Shown here: positions 8,957-18,225 of the stretch, in pieces
Position numbering within the stretch: position 1 is the stretch's first letter
Layout: each line of letters opens with the position of its first letter
The notes under the pieces: generated by a model
What the model was told of the DNA's origin: nothing
What the model saw: only the letters and a program-made list of their open reading frames with translations
Databases searched by the model: none
Source of the DNA: CAIXQW01 sp046049675
GTDB taxonomy: Bacteria > Bacteroidota > Bacteroidia > Chitinophagales > Chitinophagaceae
Assembly (NCBI GenBank): GCA_046049675.1
Contig: JBJORA010000123.1
Coordinates: 1 to 58,753 of the forward strand
Direction of reading: 5' to 3'
Length of the DNA stretch: 58,753 bases
Program-made: the position numbers and the translations under genes

Positions 8957-9541
8957 TTAGTCATTAAGTACATAGTTACCGTTGGCATCTTTCTGCTCAC
9001 GATAAAACATGCCGGCCTTTAGTTTGTAGCAATAAAGCGATAATCCTACTATCACTAGCAATACAGCCGCTACCTTTACAAATAGAAGATCGCCGCTATA
9101 AAACTGATATGGTGGGAGTATTGCAAGAAAAATAGAAAATAGTAAACCTACTGGCACAAACTGCTTGCTAAAAAAGAGTAAACCTCTTATGTCAAAAACT
9201 AAGCCACACAATTGCAGAATTGTTGCAAATGCTGCGCTAAAAAATTTACTATTCAAAGATAGCTTGTTATTTTCCTCAAAATAGACGAACCATATGATAG
9301 ACACACCAGCGACAAACAAAACGAGAAGAGCAAGTGCTAGAAAATAGCGATGCAATTTGGCATTCTTAAACATCTTTTTACTTGGAAAACTATGTACTAA
9401 GCGCGCTAATTCAGCTTGTTCAATTAATAGTGGACTCAGTTCATTGAAAATAACTTGCTTGGGCACATCATTAGTAAGGTTTTCGACAATAAACCTATAA
9501 ATCTTTCGCCTATTGTCATCGATAGAGCGTCTTGTACTCAT
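8957..9541 (-). CDS. Small multi-pass membrane protein, paralogue C
   Basis: This 194-residue paralogue of the 8038-8622 product begins MSTRRSIDDNRRKI and ends GNYVLND. The N-terminal 60 residues are soluble and helical; four to five hydrophobic segments follow. It sits 77 bp downstream of murA on the same strand and may be read through from it. The gene and the murA tail form the unit that exists twice in this region. No known domain was recognised. Confidence 0.75.
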   Translation of the reverse strand: MSTRRSIDDNRRKIYRFIVENLTNDVPKQVIFNELSPLLIEQAELARLVHSFPSKKMFKNAKLHRYFLALALLVLFVAGVSIIWFVYFEENNKLSLNSKFFSAAFATILQLCGLVFDIRGLLFFSKQFVPVGLLFSIFLAILPPYQFYSGDLLFVKVAAVLLVIVGLSLYCYKLKAGMFYREQKDANGNYVLND

Positions 9542-9618
9542 AAAAAATTAAATTCGTTATGTGAAAATAACCAACTTTCCGAATACACATCGCAACTACA
9601 CGCGAAAATTTACACCAA

Positions 9619-10935
9619 CTAAACTTCTATGCGACGGATTTCTGCACCCAAAGCACGAAGCCTATCATCGATGTATTGATAACCACGATCAATTTGTTCG
9701 ATATTCTGAATAATGCTTTTGCCACTTGCGCTCAGTGCTGCAATTAATAGCGCAAGACCAGCACGTATATCTGGGCTTACCATTTTATTGCCGCGCAGTT
9801 GCACTTGCTTATCATGCCCTACTACAACGCAACGATGTGGATCACACAATACAATTTGTGCACCCATATCAATAAGCTTATCTGTAAAGAATAAACGGCT
9901 TTCAAACATCTTTTGATGAATCAATACTGTGCCTTTGGCTTGCGTAGCCACAACTAAGGCAATACTGATAAGGTCAGGCGTAAACCCTGGCCACGGATGG
10001 TCGCTTAGCGTTAGAATACTACCGTCTATAAAGCGTTGAATACGATAATGGTCTTGTGCAGGTATATGGATATCGTCTTTATCTATTTCTAGTTTAATGC
10101 CTAAGCGTTGAAATACATCTGGTATTGGTCCAAGGTGTTTTACATCGGCTTTCTTAATTGTCATTTCGCCACCAGTCATGGCAGCCATACCAATAAAACT
10201 ACCCACCTCAATCATATCGGCAAGTATGGTATGCTCTGTACCTCTAAAGCTATTGCGCTCTACACCTTGTATGGTAAGTAGATTGCTACCTACGCCACTA
10301 ATGCGCGCACCCATACGATTAAGCATGCGACAAAGCTGCTGTATATAAGGCTCGCACGCTGCGTTGTAGATGCGCGTTTTACCTTTCGCAACAATAGCAC
10401 TCATCAACACATTAGCTGTACCAGTAACACTTGGTTCGTCTAGCAACAAGTATGTGCCTTGCATATTCTCGCCACGAAGTGTAAAGAAATGTTCTACATC
10501 GTTGTACTCGTAGTCTACACCCAATTTTTGAAAACCAAGTATATGCGTATCCAATCTGCGACGACCAATTTTATCGCCACCTGGTTGTGGAATATAGGCT
10601 TTACCAAATCTGCTTAAGAGCGGACCCGCCAACATCACAGAGCCGCGAAGCTTACTGCTTTTCTTTTTGAACGTATCGCTAATAAGATAGTCGAGGTTAA
10701 CGTCTTTTGCTTCGAAGATGGCTGTTTGTCTGTCTACACGATTGACGTTTACGCCCATATCTATCAACAAATCAATCAAGGCGTTGACGTCTAGTATATC
10801 CGGAATATTTTTAATGGTAACCGGCTCAGAGGTTAGCAATACGGCACTTACAATTTGTAAGGCTTCATTTTTGGCCCCTTGCGGCACAACGGTACCATTA
10901 AGTGGGTTGCCTCCAATTATTTCAAAGCTATTCAC
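9619..10935 (-). CDS. murA: UDP-N-acetylglucosamine 1-carboxyvinyltransferase (MurA)
   Basis: MurA transfers enolpyruvate from phosphoenolpyruvate to UDP-GlcNAc, the first committed cytoplasmic step of peptidoglycan synthesis. The 438-residue product has the EPSP-synthase-like fold features, including K22-N23 in PQGAKNEAL and the active-site loop PGGDKIGRRRLDTH. In that loop residue 121 is Asp where Escherichia coli has Cys115, the residue alkylated by fosfomycin. Asp at this position is known from naturally fosfomycin-resistant MurA enzymes. The gene starts 3 bp after the DUF4290 stop codon, so the two form an operon. Confidence 0.96.
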   Translation of the reverse strand: MNSFEIIGGNPLNGTVVPQGAKNEALQIVSAVLLTSEPVTIKNIPDILDVNALIDLLIDMGVNVNRVDRQTAIFEAKDVNLDYLISDTFKKKSSKLRGSVMLAGPLLSRFGKAYIPQPGGDKIGRRRLDTHILGFQKLGVDYEYNDVEHFFTLRGENMQGTYLLLDEPSVTGTANVLMSAIVAKGKTRIYNAACEPYIQQLCRMLNRMGARISGVGSNLLTIQGVERNSFRGTEHTILADMIEVGSFIGMAAMTGGEMTIKKADVKHLGPIPDVFQRLGIKLEIDKDDIHIPAQDHYRIQRFIDGSILTLSDHPWPGFTPDLISIALVVATQAKGTVLIHQKMFESRLFFTDKLIDMGAQIVLCDPHRCVVVGHDKQVQLRGNKMVSPDIRAGLALLIAALSASGKSIIQNIEQIDRGYQYIDDRLRALGAEIRRIEV

Positions 10936-10938
10936 TAC

Positions 10939-11667
10939 TTATCTTCTCTTAAACTTAAATTTATTTTTGCGCTGACCGCCATTGCCGCCCACATTACTTT
11001 GCGAGCTACCACGGCCGCTTGCAGGATTTGCACCCACTGTTTGGTAATATGCTTTGCCGGTAACTTTTGTATCGTTACGTACATTGTTCTTTGGCGCATG
11101 CGCAAATACACCTTCGCTAAGTGTACCATCTACCCATTTCTTAAATTCGTTTGGTTCGTACACCAACTCGCCTTTGCTCATCAGCAATAATTCTTCGCGA
11201 ATTGCTTCGTCGGCTACGTTTTCGTCGTGGTAACTTTTGTAGGCCGTTTTTATATACAAACCAAGTGCTTGGGCATAGCCTTTGCGTTTATCAAGGTCTT
11301 GTTCTTTAATGGCTTTGTTATAGAGTGTTTCTACATTTTTGCCAAGGTGATTCCAACGTACTTTTTTTGCAGGATAAGAGATAGGTTCTGGCTTAGCCTC
11401 TTTCATTTCGCGTTGCGGCATACCATACGGGCTTTCTACATCTAACTTATAATCAGTTAGTGCAAAAAGGTGATCCCAATAGCGCTGCTTTACATCCTCT
11501 ACGCCTTTGAGTTGAGAGTTGAGAATGGCCATAATTTCTACCAAAGATTCGGCATTCTTTTGACGCTTTTCTTTATCCTCTATCGTCATCAAATACTGCG
11601 CCATGTGGTGTACACCTCTGCCGTATTCATTAATTATCAATTTGTCCCTCTGAGTATTGTAGGTCAT
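10939..11667 (-). CDS. DUF4290 family protein
   Basis: The 242-residue product matches the Bacteroidota-restricted DUF4290 family as I recall it: it starts MTYNTQRDKLIINEYGR, has HHMAQYLMTI and RYWDHLFAL, and ends in a Gly/Lys/Arg-rich tail (KNKFKFKRR). The ATG at 11667 was preferred to the longer frame starting at 11706 because MTYNTQ is the conserved family start. The basic, disordered tail suggests nucleic-acid or ribosome contact, but this is inference. It lies 3 bp upstream of murA in a probable operon. Confidence 0.85.
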   Translation of the reverse strand: MTYNTQRDKLIINEYGRGVHHMAQYLMTIEDKEKRQKNAESLVEIMAILNSQLKGVEDVKQRYWDHLFALTDYKLDVESPYGMPQREMKEAKPEPISYPAKKVRWNHLGKNVETLYNKAIKEQDLDKRKGYAQALGLYIKTAYKSYHDENVADEAIREELLLMSKGELVYEPNEFKKWVDGTLSEGVFAHAPKNNVRNDTKVTGKAYYQTVGANPASGRGSSQSNVGGNGGQRKNKFKFKRR

Positions 11668-11823
11668 ACTTACATCTTTACTTACCAAGCTTACAAACCT
11701 ACGCAATTATTGCAACAATATGCCCATCTAAAAGGCCTCAGATGTTAGGTTTTTATGGCAAAATGCCCTGTTTTTGGTCTAAGAACATGCTTTGCCAAAT
11801 GCTTCGGGACTGCTTTTGCGCAT

Positions 11824-11831
11824 TATCTTCG
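11824..11831 (+). promoter_or_regulatory. Putative -7 element of the SDR gene
   Basis: TATCTTCG, one mismatch from TAnnTTTG, lies 7 nt before the ATG at 11839. It supports that start against the upstream in-frame ATG at 11755. Confidence 0.4.
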
Positions 11832-11838
11832 CAGGGTT

Positions 11839-12627
11839 ATGAATCTAAGCTTAGAAGGCAAGCACGCCTTAATTTGTGGAAGCAGTCAGGGTATTGGTTT
11901 GGCCATAGCGCAAGAATTGGCTTTACTTGGTGCAAATTGTACACTTATGGCGCGTAATGCTGCAAGTTTAGAATCAGCCATGCAAACGCTAAGTAAAAAC
12001 GACAAGCAGCAGCATGGTATACAAGTTGCAGATTTTACCAAAAATGCCAGCGTAGAAACTGCTATTAGTGAATTGCTTGCAACAAAACCTGTTGATATTC
12101 TAATCAATAATACGGGAGGCCCAGCAGCAGGCCCGATTACAAATGCAACGACAGAAGAATTTTTAGCAGCCTATCATTTACATCTCGTCAATAACCACAC
12201 TTTGGCAAGTGCATGTTTGCCTCATATGAAGGCACAGCAATTTGGTAGAATTGTAAATATTATTAGTACCAGTGTAAAAGCGCCATTACCGAATTTGGGT
12301 GTAAGCAATACAACGCGTGCTGCCGTTGCAGCTTGGGCAAAAACGCTGAGTAACGAGGTAGCAGCATTTGGTATTACTGTAAACAATGTATTGCCTGGTG
12401 CTACAAACACTGTACGTTTAAGCAGTATCATTACTAATAAAGCCAATAAACTGAACGTAGCTGCAGAAGATATTAGCAAAGAAATGCTGCACGAAATACC
12501 GATGCGACGTTTTGGTGATGCTTCAGAAATTGCAGCGATGGCGGCTTTTTTAACGACACCAGCTGCTAGCTATATTACTGGACAAAGTATTTGTGTAGAT
12601 GGTGGCCGTACAATGAATTTAGCCTAA
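11839..12627 (+). CDS. SDR family oxidoreductase with non-canonical active site
   Basis: The 262-residue Rossmann-fold protein of the FabG-like short-chain dehydrogenase superfamily has the cofactor motif GSSQGIG (14-20), NNTGGPAAGP, and a C-terminal GQSICVDGG. Where classical SDRs have YxxxK, this protein has SNTTR (Ser156, Arg160). That replaces both catalytic Tyr and Lys, although Ser143/Ser145 in IISTS remain. A recognisable SDR subgroup shares the SNxxRAAV pattern; its reaction is not known to me. The start at 11839 fits the family N-terminus (LEGKHALICG). Confidence 0.85.
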   Translation: MNLSLEGKHALICGSSQGIGLAIAQELALLGANCTLMARNAASLESAMQTLSKNDKQQHGIQVADFTKNASVETAISELLATKPVDILINNTGGPAAGPITNATTEEFLAAYHLHLVNNHTLASACLPHMKAQQFGRIVNIISTSVKAPLPNLGVSNTTRAAVAAWAKTLSNEVAAFGITVNNVLPGATNTVRLSSIITNKANKLNVAAEDISKEMLHEIPMRRFGDASEIAAMAAFLTTPAASYITGQSICVDGGRTMNLA

Positions 12628-12634
12628 GCGCTCT

Positions 12635-15046
12635 CTACCACTCTACTATAAAGCCAAGTGTTGGTGTAGGTATAGCTGACCTGTCGATTGTAATCACAGG
12701 AATACCGTTGCTGCCATCTGGCTTTAATGCTAAACCGTCAGTGGTTTCGAAATCGCTATTGTCGGCCTTGCGCTTAAATACATAAGTTGGTGCTTGTTCG
12801 TTGCCGCGCACACTTGCGTTTTGCATATCAAAAAACAAATCAAATGTCCATGCCTTAAAATTCCACTTCTTATCAAATCTAAAATCGAACTGTGCAAATG
12901 GTGCAAGACGTTGACTATTCAAACGACTGTAGTCTAAAACACCTTCGCCATTGATGGCATAATTGCTTCTGCTTAATACGCTATCAAATGGTGTATAAGG
13001 AGCGCCACCGCTGTAGCGAATTTTTGCACCAAACTCCCAGTTGCGTGGCAATTTGTAACCAACAATACCACTAAACAAATGGCGATTGTCCCAAGAACTC
13101 GCAAAGTAGGCACCGCTATTGTACAAACCATTGAATTGACTACGTACAAAAGTGTAAGAGGCCGTTGTAAAAATTTTCTTTACGAGTTTTTGTTGTACAA
13201 ATAATTCAAAACCATATGCCCTACCAAGGCCAACGCTAGAAATATCTTCGTTGCCAATGGCTACAAAACCAGTACCAATATTTGCAATACTGATGCCAGT
13301 GTTGACACTCACAGGATAATTGGCATATTGCTTGTAAAATGCTTCTGCAGTAAAACGCAAACTACTCTTTGGCAAAAATTCAACACCTGCTGTGTAGTGA
13401 GTACTACGTATATACTTTGCATCTTCATTAGCAAAACTACCATCGTTGTTTTTGAAACCCAAAAGCGTATAGCTTGGCAAACGATAGTATTGCCCTACAC
13501 TTGCGCTCACTTGCCACTTTGGTGCTACAGCATAGCTAATGCTTGTACGTGGGCTTAATGCTTGCAACGGATTCATGCCATCATCTGTAAACGTATTCAT
13601 GTCTGTACGGATACCAAAATTCCAACCAAGTTTATTGTTCAAGAACTTACGGCCAGCTTGCGCGAACAAACCCATTTTCCAAAACTTTAGTGTGGTATTG
13701 CTTGTGAATGTTGTATCTCCTATAAATGGCAATGTTACTTTGTTACTAAAGTTATTAAAGAACTTTACGTATTGCGCACTTGCACCTGCACTCCATTGCC
13801 ACTCACCACTTACCTTGTTGTAATCAAAGCGCAATTTGTTTTCTACTTCTTGACTATTGATGTTTAGTACTAGCAAACTATCTACACCAATTTGTTTGTC
13901 CTGCCACAAGCGATTGCGGTTGCTAAACATATTTCTGCTTAAAGCAATATTGTAATAACCATCTTTTACAAGCCGCTTTAAAGCCACACCGTTGGTATAG
14001 TTCCAGCCGTCAATATAAGGCACACGACGAAGAATGTATTCGTTTTCGGCAGTACTGTTTCTCGTAGCAACTGTTGTAAACTCGTCTATAGCGCCAACAC
14101 CAATGGTAGTAAGTGTGGTTTTAGCATTGAGCTTGGTGCTTGTTTTCCATTGAAAATCCCAATAGTTTGGTCGGATTGGTAAATCTAAAAGCGAGAAAAG
14201 TGTTTGCAAATAACTGCGGCGTGCACTCGCTAAGAATGTTGTATTCTTAAACAAAGGCCCTTCTACTGTTGCGGCTAATTCTGTGCCACTTAAGCGAATA
14301 TTACCATTATAGCCTTTGCTGCTACCATTGCGCTGCTTAAAAGCAAATACACTCGCCAATGTATTGTCGTAGCGTGCATCAAAAGCGCTACTACTCAATT
14401 TTACATCTTCAATAAAACTTACATTCAGCTGACCTTGCGGACCACCGCTACTACCTTGCGTTTGAAAGTGATTGATAACGGGAATTTCAATACCATCTAA
14501 GTAAAAAACGTTTTCGCTTGGTGCACCACCACGTATAATAATGTCGTTTCTAAAACCACCACTACCTGCAACACCAGGCAAGGCTTGAATAACGCGACTA
14601 ATATCGAAGTTGCCACCAGGATTGTTTTTGATTTCTGTTACAGTAAGGCGCTGTACACTAAGTGGTGTTATTAAATCTGCAACCACAGCACTATTGCGTT
14701 TGGCAGCCTTTGCACTAATGCTTAATCCGTCTAGCTTGGCCGCACGCGTAAGTTCGAAGCTTACGTATTGTACACCGCCGCTTGTAACAATAATATTAAA
14801 TTGTTTGTCGCTTGAATAGCCATCGCGCTTTGCTTGTACTTGATAAGTACCCGTAGGCAATGTAATGCTGTACTCGCCTGCAGCATTGGTGCTTGTTGTG
14901 TAGGCACTATCGCCAACAATAATAGCAGCTTGCTCTAAAGGGCTTTGTGTGCTTTTATCTTTAACTGTACCACTAATTGTGCCCGTTACTTGTGCTTGCA
15001 GGTTTAATGCAAAACAGCAAACGAGCAATAACATTATATACCTCAT
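12635..15046 (-). CDS. TonB-dependent receptor with carboxypeptidase-regulatory-like domain
   Basis: This 803-residue outer membrane transporter has a signal peptide (1-18, ending LQAQ). A carboxypeptidase D regulatory-like domain (about 20-105, GTISGTVKDKSTQSPLEQAA...TYQVQAKRDGYSS) is followed by a plug domain (about 120-230, LPGVAGSGGFRNDIIIRGG, FYLDGIEIPVINHF). The remainder is a beta-barrel ending in LGFIVEW with an aromatic last residue. No SusD partner is adjacent, so it is not a typical SusCD pair; the ligand is unknown. A TAATTTCG element at 15070-15077 may be its -7 box. It is convergent with the SDR gene, with only 7 bp between stop codons. Confidence 0.92.
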   Translation of the reverse strand: MRYIMLLLVCCFALNLQAQVTGTISGTVKDKSTQSPLEQAAIIVGDSAYTTSTNAAGEYSITLPTGTYQVQAKRDGYSSDKQFNIIVTSGGVQYVSFELTRAAKLDGLSISAKAAKRNSAVVADLITPLSVQRLTVTEIKNNPGGNFDISRVIQALPGVAGSGGFRNDIIIRGGAPSENVFYLDGIEIPVINHFQTQGSSGGPQGQLNVSFIEDVKLSSSAFDARYDNTLASVFAFKQRNGSSKGYNGNIRLSGTELAATVEGPLFKNTTFLASARRSYLQTLFSLLDLPIRPNYWDFQWKTSTKLNAKTTLTTIGVGAIDEFTTVATRNSTAENEYILRRVPYIDGWNYTNGVALKRLVKDGYYNIALSRNMFSNRNRLWQDKQIGVDSLLVLNINSQEVENKLRFDYNKVSGEWQWSAGASAQYVKFFNNFSNKVTLPFIGDTTFTSNTTLKFWKMGLFAQAGRKFLNNKLGWNFGIRTDMNTFTDDGMNPLQALSPRTSISYAVAPKWQVSASVGQYYRLPSYTLLGFKNNDGSFANEDAKYIRSTHYTAGVEFLPKSSLRFTAEAFYKQYANYPVSVNTGISIANIGTGFVAIGNEDISSVGLGRAYGFELFVQQKLVKKIFTTASYTFVRSQFNGLYNSGAYFASSWDNRHLFSGIVGYKLPRNWEFGAKIRYSGGAPYTPFDSVLSRSNYAINGEGVLDYSRLNSQRLAPFAQFDFRFDKKWNFKAWTFDLFFDMQNASVRGNEQAPTYVFKRKADNSDFETTDGLALKPDGSNGIPVITIDRSAIPTPTLGFIVEW

Positions 15047-15340
15047 CTATCACTTAACTTTTGATAGCGCGAAATTACGAGCGTGCAGCGCTAAATAGAA
15101 GGCTATTAGCCAAGTAAAATACTATAGGCTATAAGGCAGCATACATTACAAATGCAAATATCTGTTTAACCAAGATTACGCATTAGGCTTTGCTACGAAG
15201 AAAAATTGTACAAAATAGCCATGAGGCACAGCGTTTTTATCCCGCAGTTCTAGTTTTCCTACAACGAGGACATAAATGAGTACCGAAATAGATATGAAGT
15301 AGAATTTTATTGCAGTAAATTCATACTGCGTATGCTGGGT

Positions 15341-15763
15341 CTATAGACTACTGAATTCTTTCCGCAAAACTCTTGTGCCACTTAGCCTATCGTGAGGTAA
15401 AATAACAGCGCTAAAAAAACAAATCACTGGATAAAAAGGTATAAGACGAATCAAACTGCGAATAATTGTTGCGCCAATTTTGTTGCGTCCAGCGCCAAGC
15501 ACAACATAGGTGCCTGTCAATAACTTGCCAACAGTTGTGCCGCTGCTAACTTCTAAGGAGAAATAGTACAGAAAAATAACGGAAAAATTGAGGGCAAAAT
15601 AACCCAAAGGCAATTGCGCAATATCTTCAATACTTTTTACAGCTATATCTTCTAAACCAAAAGCAGGACACATCACAAACATTATAATTTGTATGGCCAA
15701 TTGATCTACCAAATAATTGATAGCTCTATGCGGTGCTAATGCAATATTCGTTTGCGCGGCCAT
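15341..15763 (-). CDS. RDD family membrane protein
   Basis: The 140-residue protein has about three membrane segments and the RDD hallmarks: RAINYLVDQL near the N-terminus, GTTVGKLLTGTYVV in the middle, then IRSLIRLIPFYP and HDRLSGTRVL near the C-terminus. RDD proteins are small inner-membrane proteins, some linked to ion or solute transport; the role here is unknown. Its ATG directly abuts the stop of the upstream secreted protein gene (15764), so the two are likely co-transcribed. Confidence 0.87.
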   Translation of the reverse strand: MAAQTNIALAPHRAINYLVDQLAIQIIMFVMCPAFGLEDIAVKSIEDIAQLPLGYFALNFSVIFLYYFSLEVSSGTTVGKLLTGTYVVLGAGRNKIGATIIRSLIRLIPFYPVICFFSAVILPHDRLSGTRVLRKEFSSL

Positions 15764-17728
15764 CTATTGTTGTTTAATCAATTTACTCACTGACTTGCCT
15801 TGCATACATTTTATGTAGTAGAGACCATTGGGCAGATTATGCAGGTCTAAAGTATAGCTCTTGGTTTTGATGCCTTCATACATCTGTACTTTTTGCCCGA
15901 ATGCGTTGTACACCACTATATCCTGCAACGCACTACTTGCACTAATAAGTGTAGTGCCATTCGTTGGATTAGGTTGCAATGCAATAGTGTTGTGACTTAC
16001 TTCGTCGCTAATACTCATTGCACCTGGCTCGTGCATATTTACTGTACTTTGAACACTACAACCTTTGCTGTCTGTTACTGTAATTGTATATACAGTAGGT
16101 GAGCAATTTGCAATACTATCGGTTGTAACACCAGCAGGTTCCCACAAATAAGTATATGGCGGTGTACCTCCACTTGGTAAGGCATAAGCACGGCCATCAT
16201 TAGCGCCAGGGCCAGAAATATTAAATTGAATTATACCAACCAAAAGTGGATTCGAGCTTTGTGTGATGGTGTAGGTGATAGATTTTGTACAACCAACAGC
16301 ATCTGTCACATTAAGTGTGTAAGTATTAGCTGGTAAGTTAAGTGCAAAATTGTTAGTTCCACTTGCAGGCGCAGGCGACCATGCATAAGTATAAGGTAAA
16401 GAACCTCCACTTATTAATGCTTGAATGGCACCTGTACTTGTTCCGCTACAAAGTACATGTGTAATATTGCCATTGTCAATTAGTGGCAATTTAGGCGCAA
16501 CAAATACTGTGCTAGCACTGGCACAACCATTAGCACCTATTGCAGTGCATGTATACGTAGTACTTGTAAGATTAGTGATGGTTAAATTAGTAGATCCTCC
16601 TGGTTGCCACTGCACTGTTGCAGGGCCGTTTGTAACGGTAGCTTCAGCTGTGGCATAAGAGCATAGCGAATTAGTAGATACCACAGTAATATTTGGTGCT
16701 GTGCCAGTGGTAATGGTTACGCTACTTGTTTGCGTACAGCCGCTTGCGTCAGTAATACTTAAGGTATATGTAGATGCTGTGGCTGCTGCAACATATGTAT
16801 TAATTGTACTTAAACTACCCGTTTGATTAGTCCAGTTGTACGCCGCAACAGGATTACCAATTACAATAGCATAGTCTTCTGTTTCGCCGCCTAAATATGC
16901 GCCACATGGCTGAATGGCAGTAGCCTCACTATTGATAATGCGCAAACGTGTAACACCAACAGTTGCAGTGTTTGGAATATTAATCGTACCAGTTAAGGTG
17001 TGTGGACCAACTGCCGGGGCACTTGAGTACACCTTTTCGCCAGCATCCGTAAAGTCGCCATCAATATTAAGATCTATAAATATGGCTGTCTGTGTTGTTG
17101 CTGCGCCAGTATTAGTGCATGTGTCAATCGTAATTGACATAGGCAAAGTTCCGCCTGGAGTGGTAGTGATGGTTTGGTTTAGATAATTACTATATCTACC
17201 AGCGATACTGCCTCCGCCTCCTGTACTACCGCAAGCACTTGTTTGCGTCATGCTACCTATTGTAACTGAGGTAATATCTTCCATACCTGCATCGTTGCTA
17301 ACACTGCTACAGTATTGCGTATTTACCGGACCTATACTATTGTACATGGCAGAAAGTGTAACGGTTTGATTAAGAATACCATTTGTGCAAGCAACATTAC
17401 TGCTCACTTGGATGCCTATGCCGCTAGATCCTTGTGTAATAACTACCACTGCGCTTGTTGTAGAACCGCCACCAGTTGTTGCAGTTACGGTATAAATACC
17501 AACACTAAGCCCCGTTATACTATCGCCTGCAATTTGTGTGCAAGCATTGGTCGGTGCAACACTGTAGGTAACGATGCCGCTGTTGTTCTGATACGTGAGT
17601 ATAGCCGCACCATTGTCGCATGTATTACTGCATGTAACGGGATATGCTGTAGCTGAAATAGAAAACGTCTGTGCGTTTGCAGCAATTGCTAAACAAAACG
17701 TAGCGAGTAATAAGAATAATTTTTTCAT
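15764..17728 (-). CDS. Secreted GEVED/SprB-repeat adhesin-like protein with T9SS sorting domain
   Basis: The 654-residue protein begins with a signal peptide (MKKLFLLLATFCLAIAANAQ). The start at 17728 was chosen over 17761 because it gives this standard signal. A GEVED domain lies at about 200-300 (IDLNIDGDFTDAGEKV, GGETEDYAIVIGN). Ig-like/SprB-type repeats follow with the pattern YTLNVTDAVGCTKSIT. The T9SS type A sorting domain is at about 580-654 (LQPNPTNG, NLPNGLYYIKCMQGKSVSKLIKQQ). Expected location is the cell surface or outside the cell, with adhesion a plausible role. The gene ends immediately before the RDD gene and starts 11 bp after the RidA-like gene. Confidence 0.9.
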   Translation of the reverse strand: MKKLFLLLATFCLAIAANAQTFSISATAYPVTCSNTCDNGAAILTYQNNSGIVTYSVAPTNACTQIAGDSITGLSVGIYTVTATTGGGSTTSAVVVITQGSSGIGIQVSSNVACTNGILNQTVTLSAMYNSIGPVNTQYCSSVSNDAGMEDITSVTIGSMTQTSACGSTGGGGSIAGRYSNYLNQTITTTPGGTLPMSITIDTCTNTGAATTQTAIFIDLNIDGDFTDAGEKVYSSAPAVGPHTLTGTINIPNTATVGVTRLRIINSEATAIQPCGAYLGGETEDYAIVIGNPVAAYNWTNQTGSLSTINTYVAAATASTYTLSITDASGCTQTSSVTITTGTAPNITVVSTNSLCSYATAEATVTNGPATVQWQPGGSTNLTITNLTSTTYTCTAIGANGCASASTVFVAPKLPLIDNGNITHVLCSGTSTGAIQALISGGSLPYTYAWSPAPASGTNNFALNLPANTYTLNVTDAVGCTKSITYTITQSSNPLLVGIIQFNISGPGANDGRAYALPSGGTPPYTYLWEPAGVTTDSIANCSPTVYTITVTDSKGCSVQSTVNMHEPGAMSISDEVSHNTIALQPNPTNGTTLISASSALQDIVVYNAFGQKVQMYEGIKTKSYTLDLHNLPNGLYYIKCMQGKSVSKLIKQQ

Positions 17729-17739
17729 ATCAATAATTT

Positions 17740-18156
17740 CTAATCTATCGTGGCAATACATTTTAATTCTATGGCAATAGGGCTAGGCAAGCTATTAATT
17801 TCCACAGTTGTGCGGCATGGCATAGCTGTCGCAAAATACTCTGCATATAGTTTATTGTACGTTGCAAAGTCGCGTTTCATATCTACCAAAAAAACAGTAA
17901 CGTCCACGAGGTTTTCCCATTTGCTACCACTTTCTTCTAGTACGATGCGTACATTGTCAAATACACTGCGGCATTGTGCTTCAAAATCAAATGTCTTAAA
18001 ATTGCCAAACTTATCACGCTCAAGGCCAGGAATATTATCTGTGCCAGCTTCGCGCGGACCAATGCCACTTAAAAACAAAAGGTTGCCAACTTTACGTGCA
18101 TGCGGATACAAGCCCACAGGAGCTGCCGCTTTTGCCGTATTGATGATATCTGCCAT
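17740..18156 (-). CDS. RidA/YjgF family protein (imine/enamine deaminase-like)
   Basis: The 138-residue RidA-fold protein may hydrolyse reactive enamine/imine intermediates or act in aromatic amine catabolism. Diagnostic features are FLSGIGPR, the C-terminal substrate-binding Arg in PCRTTVEINSLP and the Glu in AIELKCIA. The ATG at 18156 was chosen because a perfect TATCTTTG -7 box ends 4 nt upstream; the longer frame (18183) would start upstream of the promoter. The 3' end lies 11 bp from the adhesin start, so the two may form an operon. Confidence 0.88.
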   Translation of the reverse strand: MADIINTAKAAAPVGLYPHARKVGNLLFLSGIGPREAGTDNIPGLERDKFGNFKTFDFEAQCRSVFDNVRIVLEESGSKWENLVDVTVFLVDMKRDFATYNKLYAEYFATAMPCRTTVEINSLPSPIAIELKCIATID

Positions 18157-18160
18157 TAAG

Positions 18161-18168
18161 CAAAGATA
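18161..18168 (-). promoter_or_regulatory. Putative -7 element, leaderless RidA-like gene
   Basis: The minus strand reads TATCTTTG-CTTA-ATG. The arrangement TAnnTTTG-CTTA-ATG is identical to that before the epimerase gene at 22068, placing the likely transcription start at or next to the ATG. Confidence 0.55.
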
Positions 18169-18213
18169 TGACAGCCTAAGCAAAGAAATGCGCTAGGTTT
18201 AATGCCATTACGC

Positions 18214-18221
18214 CATATTTG
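18214..18221 (+). promoter_or_regulatory. Putative -7 element of the NTF2-like gene
   Basis: CATATTTG (one mismatch from TAnnTTTG) lies 4 nt before a GTG codon at 18226. This supports a GTG start and a leaderless message. Confidence 0.4.
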
Positions 18222-18225
18222 CATC

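Noticed and set aside
15047..15340. Possible small gene in the gap between the TonB receptor and RDD genes
   Set aside because: No frame of reasonable length with a start; only a -7-like box for the receptor gene was seen.
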